A model generated the notes under the pieces. The model had not been told where the DNA came from, searched no databases, and saw nothing but the letters and a program-made list of their open reading frames with translations. From Selaginella moellendorffii (Eukaryota > Streptophyta > Lycopodiopsida > Selaginellales > Selaginellaceae), in contig NW_003314370.1 in NCBI RefSeq assembly GCF_000143415.4, forward strand, positions 365,517 through 429,516: a stretch of 64,000 bases of DNA, given 5' to 3'. Each line of letters starts with the position of its first letter. Position 1 is the stretch's first letter. Made by a program: the position numbers and the translations under genes. Below, one piece after another: positions 30,865 through 42,095 of the stretch.

Positions 30865-33228
30865 AGATTATATTTAAAGAAATTATAAATTTAATGCCAC
30901 TGCTGTGGAGAAATTAGAAGCTTGAAGTACTGCTATCGCTGTGTTGGCAGCCGCGTTGAACTGGAAAGGAGTTCTATCGAAGATATGACACCATGAATAG
31001 TGGTTATGGATTTTCAGTGATCATTCATATAAGAGTGTTTTGCTGGATGAGGAAGGAAGAGTTTCTCACCTTTTCTTATTGTTACATCTTGTGTTGAATC
31101 TCTTTTCCTGGATCTAATCTTTGTGAAAATTTCTTAGAATGACTATGCCAAATTGAAAGGAACCCTAACCACATCCCAATATATCCTTCATGGTGTTAAC
31201 TTAATCAAGTGATGTTTGATAAAAAAAATATTATAAATTTTTAAGTTTTCTTATATGGTAGTATTATTATAATAAATGTTCTAGAGAACATAAACGTGTT
31301 ATTCAATTAAATATACTACATATTACTATTTTAACAGAGCTCAAGCTAGCCCATGAATGTGCTTGCTAGGCTTTGTGCTTGACTTTCCCATTCTATATAA
31401 GCCATCTCCTATTAAAATTCTAATACAAAAGAATCATTAATTATCTCTTTAAAGATCTCAACTATGATCCATTCCTTGGGCCTTTATAAGAGCTTCAATA
31501 CCATGATGTGCATTATAAGCATCACATAGTACCTCAAGCAGCTAGAGAATAAATCCTTAAAGTTCTTCATCTCGAGGGAGTATTATAAGCTTCAAATGCT
31601 CTATAATAAAGCAATCTTAGTATGGAGGGATTACTCAATGATCCAATTCCTAATCCACTACTTTCAAGTAGCTAGAAAAGATTCTTGGAATGGTTAATTA
31701 CTAGAGTGATGGGGAAGGATCTATCTTAGGTGAATTTTTTATAAAGCCAACTCAATCTATACATCCATAAGCTCTTGGATGAGTACATAGTGATGAACTT
31801 ATAAAACATGTTCAGCTCAATGTGATTGCTTATGGAGAGAGTTGAGAAGGAGGAGCAATCACGAGGCCAAGTGCTTTCTGCTTTTGCTCTATGTATATAC
31901 AGATTGTATTCGTGATAAGTAAATGAGAGAGAAAAGTTTAACAAATATCCTAGAATATATTTGGATATTTAAGTATATGCTTTACACCTCTTAATTTCAA
32001 ATTTATACTCTGTTTGGTCATTACAATCCATCAGCTTTCTCTAACATTTGGAAGCTAAGATTGCTTAGTTTCTTATTTATAAGCTTATAAAACATTTTGC
32101 ATAATGTAATTCTATCAAGTGGAGGCTACCACAATAATTGGACATCAAGAATGATCTCTAGTGAGTGTCAAGATGTTATGAAATTTATAAAGATCAAGAC
32201 TTTTGCCAACATCGAATGCTACCAAGTCTTCTTTGCTATAGAAGGTTTAGACTATAATAGATTTCTTGGTTATCAAATCTTTGAGAGGGTGAGAAGTGGT
32301 GTTTCATGCAACTCTTTGGATGAATCTGGCTAGAGAAATTTCATACTCACACATATTAAGATATTAGGGTGATGAAGGAGAATGTGTGGGGACACTTTAC
32401 AATGCTGTTGGACATTGATATCTTCATCAAACTCTAGCAAAACCAATAGAAGTTCATTATGACCTTGATCCGAGGATGTACCACCTCCTTCACGGTGTTT
32501 CACTTGGATAAGAGAACTCAAGATGAGGTTTAGGTCCTCTTGGACTAACTCCAGACCACTGCCAATCTTGAGTACTTTGGTTATGAGTTTTAGACTATCA
32601 ATGTCTAGCTAGGTTGAAGCATGGTTGTCATTATTTCTAGCAACTTTCCTTTACAAAAACCAGTTAGAAGTAGGGATCAATATATTATAGTGCCTTGCTT
32701 CAATATTGGACACTTTTGACTAGAAGAATATGATCAATAGCTAGCAACAAATCACTTTCTCTTCATAGTTGGAGCTTATACCCACAATATGAGTTGTAGA
32801 AGCATTGACTTTGCACTTTTCTCAACTGGACAATTGCTATATCTTGCATCTACTTTGATTGTTGCAAAGTTTTCTAATGAAGTCGAGTATAAACATAGTT
32901 GTACTTGTGGTGAACACCAACTTTATTGAGCTCAATCTAGCCACATCTAAATCCTCACCACAACTCATCTTCATTAAGGATGAAGCCATCTCCACCACCT
33001 TTGCTTTGAATAAATTGACATTTTTATATGGAATTATAGGGATTTGTGAGGAGTCCTTCAAATGCTATTATGCATTATATCCCCCTCCATGATGATGCTC
33101 ATTTAATGCAACAAGCTCCACAACATTTGAGTTCAATGCTAGTGTTAGTTGTCCAAGTTAAAATTATAACTTATGGATGTCAAGTTTATTTTCCTCTTCG
33201 ATACTTAGTAAGCTGAATCATCTCAATT
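30865..33228. other. AT-rich gene-poor stretch
   Basis: AT-rich DNA without a convincing gene. Short ORFs (for example 32097-32333) have no recognisable family. Around 32,860-32,960 the plus strand reads 'IVVLVVNTNFIELNLA', which weakly resembles a retropepsin core (VDSGSTNFI type) and would fit as the protease of the Ty3/Gypsy remnant that follows. That link is inference. Confidence 0.45.
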
Positions 33229-33700
33229 GTATCAGTGAGGAAGGCAAATGGTAATATCCGAGTTTGCATGGATTTTAAAGACCTTAACAAAGATATATTA
33301 CATAAATACTTTTCAACACTAATTATCAATAATATTTGCAATGTTGTAGCTGATTATAGGATTTAATCCTTTATGGATGGCTTTAATGGTTATAAGCAAG
33401 AGTTCTTTAAGCCTGATCAAATGAAGACATCCTTTAATACACCTTGAAGAAATCTAGACATACAACTTTTGATCTCATGAATGCATTAGTGACATTCTAA
33501 TAAAGTTATAAAAGTTTTCCATATAGATCCATATAGGATTGGAGCATCAAGTTGTAAAAGGCAAAGTTCATGATTTATTAGCAATACATGTTGAAGACTT
33601 ACAAACCATCTTCCAGCAATGCCATTTCTATATCATCCAACCCAATCCCATAAAAGTTCTTCATTCCTTAAGGGAAGTTACTTGGTCAACACTATGTTCA
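33229..33700 (+). mobile_element. Decayed Ty3/Gypsy retrotransposon, reverse transcriptase remnant
   Basis: In one frame from 33229 the plus strand encodes 'VSVRKANGNIRVCMDFKDLN' followed by K, a clear match to the Gypsy reverse transcriptase opening (VRKKNGKIRVCVDFRDLN type). After an internal stop it continues with 'SFMDGFNGYKQEFFKPDQMK', matching the SFMDGxxGYNQI block. Further on, frame-shifted pieces 'TTFDLMNALVTF' and 'HVEDLQTIFQQCHFYIIQPN' match the MPFGLKNA and HxEHLxxVFxxCxxYxLxLNP blocks. Stops and frameshifts make it non-functional. Terminal repeats and an integrase were not identified. Confidence 0.75.
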
Positions 33701-35620
33701 TAAGGTAGAAAGTGACAGCAATCTTACATATTTGCCATAGTTGTAGTAGCTATTTTTTAGGTATATTGATGGTGAAGCTAGTTCATATGTAAGATACGCA
33801 AAGAAGGCATGTGATCCAGAGTAAGAAAATTAAGTCTTGAAGAAGATAATCGTGGAAATTCATCCAAGAGCTTGATTGACACACTTACTTTCAAGTCTTT
33901 GGGCCTTTCACACATCCTACAGAGTAATAAATGCCATTTCCTTTGGACTTCTCTACTATGTCAAAGTGGTTTTATTTGTTCAGCTTGGATTGCCAACTTT
34001 TGTAGTAGTTGCCTGATAAACTTAGGTTTGGTATTTTTAAGGGTGTGACTAGGGTGACTTGGTCTATCTTTTGAATATTACTACCTAACATCATCCCAAA
34101 CTTGCTTCACGTTGACTGGGACTATACTCTATTGTTAGTGTTGTTGGCAACAACTTCTATCACCTTATGAATTTTGGTAAATGAATGCTCTTAAATCCTT
34201 GCAATGGGACACATTTATCTTTAAGGATACACTTTCTTCTCTAGCATGTGAGTAGTGTTAGTACTCTTTTATAGAATATAGAGACAACACAATAAATAAA
34301 ACTATTTACTGTGCAATACCTTTACTTCTTACATAAGCACCACAAAGCTACATCACAACATGATGCCTCCTTATTTGTACTTTTTCATGCTTAAAGACAC
34401 ATGCTTAACTATGAAATTTATTTACCACTTTCTTACTTTCCAGCCATGCCTAGACCTTCTAAGTCATTGCTGCTTAGCATGTTTAAGATTGGTGAAAGAA
34501 TAACCTGATAAAGGATTAGAAAGGAATCTAGGAAAGTTAATTGGAGCAAACTATACACTTTCATTGGACATATTCTTAAACACCAAGTACAATTAGCCAA
34601 GTAGTCTAAATTGTCTTTTCATCTCACAAATACTCATTCATTTGCTCTTCTCATTTATTATCACTAGCATGCCAGAACAAGCTCTCGAAGTTTTAGAAAC
34701 GCTGAAGAGTTGAGGCTCAAAGAAGCTTTCAAGGATTTTCCATGAGGAGAACTTCACTTGTTTCAGGTTCTCCAAGAGCTTCAAAGAAAGGGAGTGGGTT
34801 GACAGACGATGAGCTTCTATGAGCGAGCAAGCCTAAGCTTCCGAGGATTTTGGAAAATTGGACCAGATGGTGGGCTCAAAGTGACGAAATGGATCGACAG
34901 TCATTCTTAAACATAACAGATGTAAAGAGAAGAATGTTTCTAGTTGCCATGCAGACGGCCCGGATGCTGTATCTGCCCGGAATGTGAGGGCCGTTAACGG
35001 CCGTGAGATTCTTTCCGTGAGTTTGTCCCACCTGATGAGCGGCCCCGATTGGATATCTAGCCGGAATGTATGGGTGAACTACCCTTACTGTGGAGTATAA
35101 GATGGGGGTTTGAAAGGCAATGGTCTTGGAAGTATGCTCCCATAGGCTTCACTTTCTGGATTCTCCTTCCATAATTAGGGTTCCGATTGACAGGGCGTTG
35201 CCCGCCACGCCGCGACGCCACGGAATTGGAGCTAGATCGAGGAGTAGGGGTTTGGCAGGGACGCGCTGGGGTTAGGGTTTGTAGGACAGTGAGCTCGTCC
35301 CAGAGGCCGAGCACGGAGCCGGTAATCTAATTCGATAGAGGTTTAGGGTTGAGCAGCAGCAGCAGCAGCAGCAGCCGCGATCGAGCACGCTGCCGGCCAG
35401 CGCCAGGTTTGAATTGGATTGCATGAGCTGGGGGATGATCGGATTTCGAATTGGGTGCTGGCGGCTTTGGGAGCGGGCCATGGATCCAGGGGCGGAATTT
35501 CGGGATTCTAGCTTCTGGATGTGAGGATCCATTGCATTGGGATTGGTCGTTTGATTGGCCGGGAGGAGCATGGACTGGGCTGGGACTTAAGAGAAGCTAC
35601 ATTGGAATTGGCTAAGGAAG
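33701..35620. other. AT-rich flank of the retroelement grading into the HAC promoter
   Basis: 33.7-34.9 kb is AT-rich without recognisable genes and may hold the unrecognisable remainder of the retroelement. From about 34.9 kb the base composition rises. 34,950-35,060 has GC-rich text with the palindrome 'ggccgttaacggcc' (about 34,993). The rest to 35,620 is the presumed promoter and 5' UTR of the HAC gene. Confidence 0.45.
35352..35375 (+). repeat. (AGC)8 microsatellite
   Basis: Eight uninterrupted AGC units lie about 245 bp upstream of the HAC start codon, probably in its 5' UTR. The downstream coding sequence has its own CAG/CAA-rich poly-Gln tracts. Confidence 0.9.
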
Positions 35621-38600
35621 ATGCAGGCCCAGGCACAGCTATCTGGGCAGTGCATCACTTTGCAGGATAAGACGTCGTTACCTTCGAATCCATGGGGTAA
35701 CGATTTGGCTTTGCGTAGGAAGGTCATAGAAAAAATGTAAGCGTGTTTTTCACTGTATCTCTTGAACTAACGATTGTGTTTTCGTTTTCCAGAGCACAGA
35801 TTTTTCAGAAATGTAAACACCAATTGCCTCCAGAGTGGCAGCAGAAAATCCCTGACTTGGTATCGAATGTGGAGCAGGCTTTGTACAATGATGCTACTTC
35901 TAAGGTTCTGTGTGATCTTTGCTTTTGTTTGTCTTTTTGCCTTTCGATCTCATGGTTACCTCTGATGAACAGGAAGATTATGCTGACGTGCGAACGTTGG
36001 AGCATCGTCTCCAAGTTGCAACTCATCGATTTGTCAACCAGCAGCCGCGAGTAACTTCTATAGAGGATCTCACGAGGTCTTCTGGGACCGCGGTCTCTGT
36101 GAACGGTGGAGGTGGCATGGTACCAACTCCAGGCATGGGTGGCAACCTTGTCCCTACTCCTGGTTACTCGAACACCATGGTCCCGGTTGGGGGTCATGGT
36201 AATGGTACCGCCAGGGCCAGCTCGACGATGATGCCAACTCCTGGACTTGGCAACAAGATGGGGATCTCTACGAACGGAAGTATGATGCCCACCGGGAATG
36301 CAAACATGAACTTCGTCGCCAATGGCGTTCAAACTTCGACAGGGATGTTTGCCAATGGGAACTTGATGCCTAGTGGGATGCCTGTCAACGGTATGAGGAT
36401 GATTCACGATGGACAACTTGCCTCCAGTACAGGATTTTCAGCTGGGGGAATGCAGATGATGCCGACGCCGGGTCTCAGCATGCCACAGCAGTCGCCCAGT
36501 GTGTCGAACTTCCCTAAAGTCAGCGACATCTCGATGGCTTCCGTGCAACCGCAGCAGCTCGCGGCTTCCAATGGTCATATCCTTCGTGCTCACATGAACG
36601 GTGCTTCTCAAGTGAAGACAGCAAACGGACTAGCGAATGGTATGGTGATGAACCGTTCTCATCTAGCGAACGGAAACGTTGCAGTGCACGATTACCCGAA
36701 TCAAGCTCAAGCTCAGTATATGCTACAACAGCAACAGCGTTTGAACCAACAACAACGGATGCAAAGTAAGCTAGCTCTTTCCTGTCCAGCGATGTATTTT
36801 TACTGACGAGTTCGTTATGTAGCGCTGAGCTCCGCCGTTTCCAATGGCAGCTATGCCATGAATGCTGCGGACTTGGCTGGACCTGGGGGTAACTTGTATA
36901 CCCCATCAACAACAGGTGGCCTTGTGAACAATGGAGTTGCTCTAAACGCAATTAATCCTCAACTTGCGAAACCTTCGAGTCAACAGCAAGGGGTGGCGAT
37001 GAGCTTACAGCAACAGCGAATGCAGCAGCAGCAACAGCATCACCAGAAACAATTGCAGCAACAAATGCAGCAGCTGCAGCAAAGGCAACAAGCCGCACAA
37101 CAGCAGCAGCCGCAACAGCAAGATCAGGGAACAACGTTCCAGCAACTCTCTGACTTAACCAAGACCTCATTAGACGTCCAGAATGTTGTCCCGGGACCTG
37201 TTGTTCAGATGGAGCAGTCGGATCAAAAACCGTCCCCGCAGGTTCAGCAAACATGGCAGGCGCAAGAGAGGGAGGTGAAAAACATCGCCAACGAGAATCA
37301 TGTCGTGTTCCCGGAGACACAGAAACAGTTACAAACTCCGAATAGTGAGACCTTACAACCGAAGCCGGAGCCGATGAACGAGAGCGTGCAAGTGACCGAG
37401 CACCAACAATCACCACAGCCTGCTCCTGCCGTTTTGAAGCAGGAACAAGGAAGTCCGTCGTCTATGGTATCAACTCCAGGAGGAGCGGCTGCCCAGCCTG
37501 AAAGCAACGGCTCTGGAACGGGACCCCAGCCAGTGATCAGCAGTACTCGTGCTCAGCAGTACCTCAAGCAGCAGCGCTGGCTACTTTTTCTCCGTCATGC
37601 AACGAAATGCTCCGCCGCGGGTGGACAGTGCATATGCAGTCCTCACTGCCAAACTGCTCGCCAGCTGCTAAGTCACATGTCCAAATGCCGGGATCGTGAG
37701 TGCCAATATCCGCGGTGCAGTGCCTCGATGAAGTTGCTCACACACCATCAGTCGTGTCGTGACGCTAGATGCCCGGTTTGTGGACCTGTCCGGCAGGCCA
37801 TCTTAAAGCAAACTCATCCTCCGCCAGCAGACCAGATGGGATCTCCTCCGGGTTCTAAAGATGGTGGCCAGCCACCTTTGAAACGGCCCAAGGTGGCGTC
37901 GCCAGACTCTACTACTATGGAGAATGGTGATGGACCCGTCAAGGTCGAGTCGAAAGAGGTTATCAAAGCTGTGAAGGCTGAAGCACCTCATGGTGGTGGC
38001 GTCCGGAACGTGAAGCCGGAGCCTGTAGCAAGTGACGTGAAGCATCCCGGGAACGCGATTGTTAAGCACGAGTCTGGTCCAAGGATTGGCAAAGGAGGAA
38101 AGCCGAAAATAGTTGGCGTCTCGCTAACAGAGATCTTCACCATTGAGCAAATCAAGCAACATATTGTGAGCTTAAGACAGTGGGTTGGCCAGGTACGTGA
38201 GGAATCACTGGAGTTTCTTTCTCGTGCTCATTCATTTTCTTAGCAGAGCAAGTCCAAAGCAGAGAAGAACCAGGCCATGGAACTTCAGGCAAACGAGCAC
38301 GCTTGTAGATTGTGTGCAGTTGAGAAGCTTTTCTTCGATCCACCACCTATTTATTGCACGAGCTGCGGGATACGAGTGAAGCGAAACGCACTCTACTATA
38401 CAACAGCGGTTCGTGAAACTCGACACTACTTTTGCATTCCTTGTTACAACGATGTTCGCACGGAGAATGTCGAATTGGAAGGCCTTACGTACGCTAAGTC
38501 GTGCTTGGAGAAAAGGAAGCACGACGAAGAGCAAGAAGAGGCGGTAAGCTATGTCGTTTGCAAACGGGATTTCTGTACTCAAGTTTGATTTTCGCAGTGG

Positions 38601-41139
38601 GTGTGCTGCGACAAGTGTAACTTATGGCAACATCAAACCTGCGCGCTTTTCAATAGCAGGAGGAATGAGGGTGGAGAAGCGGAGTATACTTGTCCCGAGT
38701 GCTGCATGGCTGAAATGGAGTCGGGCGAAAGAGATCCACTGCCAGTCTCGGCTGTCCTCGGAGCCAAAGACCTTCCTCGGACGTGGCTAAGCGATCACCT
38801 CGAGTCCAGACTCACTCTGAAGCTCAGGCAGGAGCGATCTGAGCGCGCTAGAAAGGAAGGGAAAAGCCATGACGAGGTATGCAGCTCACTGTTTTTACAC
38901 GAATGTACTCAGATAACTGCGTGAAGGTTCTCGGCGCGGAGGGGCTGGTCGTGAGGGTTGTTTCCTCCGTGGATAAAAGGCTGGAAGTCAAACCCCGGTT
39001 TCTAGAAATCTTTCAAGAGGAGGATTACTCTACTGAATTCCCGTATAAATCAAAGGTGAAAGTTATTTTTATATTTGGTAGTGCTTTTTTCTCTGACTGG
39101 TTGGAATTTCCAGGCAGTGCTACTTTTTCAAAAGATTGAAGGAGTGGAGGTTTGTCTTTTTGGAATGTACGTTCAAGAGTTTGGAGTGGAGTCTGCGCAA
39201 CCAAATCAGCGGCGGGTGTATCTTTCTTATTTGGATTCCGTTAAATACTTCAGACCAGCAGAGGTGAAAACACCAAACGGAGAGGCACTAAGAACTTTCG
39301 TTTATCATGAATTGCTGGTAAATTTTCTCTCTTCTTACCTTACTTTTTGTAACTTGATATTCCTTGCAGATTGCTTACTTGGAGTATTGTAAAAGGAGAG
39401 GTTTTACCAGTTGCTACATTTGGGCGTGTCCGCCTCTGAAGGGCGAGGATTACATTCTTTATTGTCACCCTGAAATTCAGAAGACTCCAAAGTCGGACAA
39501 GTTGCGAGAATGGTATGTGGTTTCCATACTATTCTTTCAGTTCATTGACCTTTCCCCCTATCTTTTTGTTATATTCTCAGGTACTTAACGATGCTTAGGA
39601 AAGCGTCCAAGGAAAATATTGTTGTCGAGATTACCAATTTCTATGACTTTTTTTTCATATCTCCTGGCGAGTGCAAGGCCAAAGTGACCGCTGCAAGGCT
39701 TCCATATTTCGATGGTGATTATTGGCCGGGTGCCGCAGAAGATATGATACTTCAACTACAACAGCAGGATGACGATGATGGATCAAAGCAGCAGAAAAAG
39801 GGAAAGATTAAAAAACCGCCAACGAAACGCGCCACAAAGACTGCTGCTCAGGCGGAAATGGCTATCAACGCTTCAAAAGATGCGCAACTCATGCAGAAGG
39901 TGGGTTTTTTTTTTCCAATTCCATGAATTTACATCGGGCATTTTCCTTGCAGCTTGGGGAGTCGATAATGCAAATGAAGGAAGATTTTATTATGGTTCAT
40001 CTACAGCACACTTGTACACACTGTAGAAACTTTATATTGACGGGCTGCCGCTGGGTTTGCCGGCCCTGTAAGAGCTTTCAGCTTTGTGATAGGTAAGAAT
40101 CTTTCAATTACTTGCTCCGGTAGTTTGGCAACTCCGCTTGCTTTGTGCAGGTGCCATGAAGCAGAGCTAAAACTGGACGAAAGGGAAAGACATCCTGCCA
40201 ATAGCAAGGAAATGCATTATCTAACTCCGGTGAGTATTCATCCGAGAGAATTGTTGGTTGTGATAATGACACTTGTTTGTGTGCTGTGTAGATCGAAGTT
40301 ACCGATGTTCCACCAGACACCAAGGATAATGATGACTTAATGGAGAGTGAATTCTTTGACACCAGACACGCGTTCTTGACCCTCTGCCAGGGGAATCACT
40401 ATCAGTACGACACACTGCGGCGGGCCAAGCACTCGTCTATGATGGTGCTTTACCACTTGCATAATCCTATGGCCCCGGCGTTCGTGGTGACGTGCTGCAT
40501 TTGCACCCACGACATAGAACCAGGACAAGGCTGGAAGTGCGAGACCTGTACAGAGTACGACGTTTGCAATGGCTGCTATTACAAGGAGGAGACAAGGAAG
40601 CATCCTCACAAGCTCGTGCAACATCCATCAGCATCGGAGCGGAATGCTCAGAACAAGGAAGCGAGGCAACAGCGGGTGCAACAGGTTTGTGTGAAATTGA
40701 ACGTTCTGTCACTGCTCACAACATTTTTATTTCCTTGTCCAGCTTAAGATGATGCAGGAGTTACTCGTTCACGCTTCGAAGTGCTGCACAACACAGTGCC
40801 AATATCCAAACTGCGGAGATCTCAAGAGGCTGTTCCGGCACGGAATGACATGCCAAAAGCGAGTTATCGGGAACTGCTTGCACTGCAAGAGGATGTGGAG
40901 CTTCATGCAACTACATGCGAGATCTTGCAAGCAAGCGGACTGCCGCGTGCCTCGCTGCAAGTAAGTACCTCTATCCTTTTTCTTCTTTTTGGTTTTCGCA
41001 CAGAGGCTAACCATCTCTTGGCAGGGACCTGAGAGAACATTCAAGAAGAAACCAGCTCCAAATGGAGTCTCGACGACGAGCGGCGGTGAACGAGATGATG
41101 CGGCAACGCACTGCGGAGACTGCTGGCAGGAAGCAATAG
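35621..41139 (+). CDS. HAC: HAC-type (p300/CBP-like) histone acetyltransferase
   Basis: I place 15 exons, all in phase: 35621-35736, 35793-35904, 35973-36765, 36823-38192, 38247-38543, 38598-38876, 38927-39055, 39114-39317, 39370-39512, 39581-39899, 39953-40092, 40151-40229, 40292-40684, 40743-40960 and 41025-41139 (TAG). The product has 1568 residues, close to Arabidopsis HAC1. Domains in order: an N-terminal KIX-like helix region, a long Gly/Met/Asn- and Gln-rich linker, TAZ1 (about 585-665, '[15 protein letters not shown]'), a PHD-type finger (about 895-945, '[15 protein letters not shown]'), the KAT domain (about 985-1330, '[20 protein letters not shown]'), a ZZ finger (about 1390-1440, '[19 protein letters not shown]') and TAZ2 (about 1460-1545). 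It acetylates histones as a transcription co-activator in the nucleus. Confidence 0.96.
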
Positions 41140-42095
41140 AGGCAGCGAGGACTTCTTCCAACACTTTATTCTTTTTTTTCCTTTTTTTTCTGGCATCGGC
41201 GGACGGACAGAGTGACTTGACTTCATCGACGTTGTGTTCCAATTTTGACAGTCGTTGGGAAGCAAGCAGTACAAGGAACAACGCTTGCTTTCTTGTGTCT
41301 CTTCCCAGAGCAAAGGTAAACTTCTCTTCGATCTTTTTCGTCTAGTGTATCTAACTTTCTTCTTGTGCTTCTTTCCTTTTGCAAGGTTGAAACAAAGCGC
41401 AAGTACACGCATCAAACAAACATCCAAAGGAGAGACAAAGATGAGAGAATGAGAGAGTGACAATCAGGACAGCGACACACCAGTGTACATAGAAGTTTTC
41501 TTTTTTTCAGTGACTCATCAGAATTCATGTAAAGTTCCATGTAAGTGTGAGAGAGTGAGAGAATTCCTTTGTATTTACTTAAATTATATAGAGGCGAAGA
41601 TTATTCCACCACCTTTCTTTTTTTGAAAAGTTCTACCTTTAAGCAAACATTGTGATTCTCTTTATTGAGTGACATTGATATGTATCTATCTTTTCTCTTT
41701 TCCAAAACTTATTGTCTACTGATTTATCAGAATTCATGTAAAGTTCCATGTCACTGTGCGAGAGAGTGAGAGAATTCCTTTTACTTACTTAAATTATAAA
41801 TTATATATTGGCGAAGATTAAGCAAATTTCCCTAAAAGGATTGTGATATATATCTACCTTTCTCTTTTCCAAAACTTATTGTCTACTGACAATAACTTCC
41901 AAGAAGATTTCCAAGGGACAAACACATCTCAATCGCGCACAAAGAATATTTACACTGGATCATACCTCCCGCAAATATGTATGATCCCATCCTAGAGATT
42001 CGAATGATCGATCCTAGGAGACAAAAAAAATAATCGTATCCAGAGCCGCGATAGTGGAGTGGGGCATCATTCCAGAGCCACTCAGCTTTTCCCAT
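41140..42095. other. Convergent spacer between HAC and the MFS transporter
   Basis: About 950 bp between two facing 3' ends, with T-rich tracts and the tandem duplication listed at 41515-41889. No gene was seen. Confidence 0.6.
41515..41889. repeat. Two-copy tandem duplication
   Basis: Copy 1 (about 41515-41722) and copy 2 (about 41723-41889) share 'atcagaattcatgtaaagtt', 'gagagaattcctt' and, at their ends, 'ctcttttccaaaacttattg' followed by tctactga. Copy 2 has lost about 40 bp internally ('ccaccacctttc...' region) and gained a short duplicated 'aaattata'. Moderate divergence suggests an old event. The text is non-coding. Confidence 0.85.

Noticed and set aside
36858-37140. CAG/CAA-rich stretch considered as a microsatellite outside genes
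   Set aside because: It is in frame in HAC exon 4 and encodes a poly-Gln linker typical of this co-activator family, so it is coding sequence.
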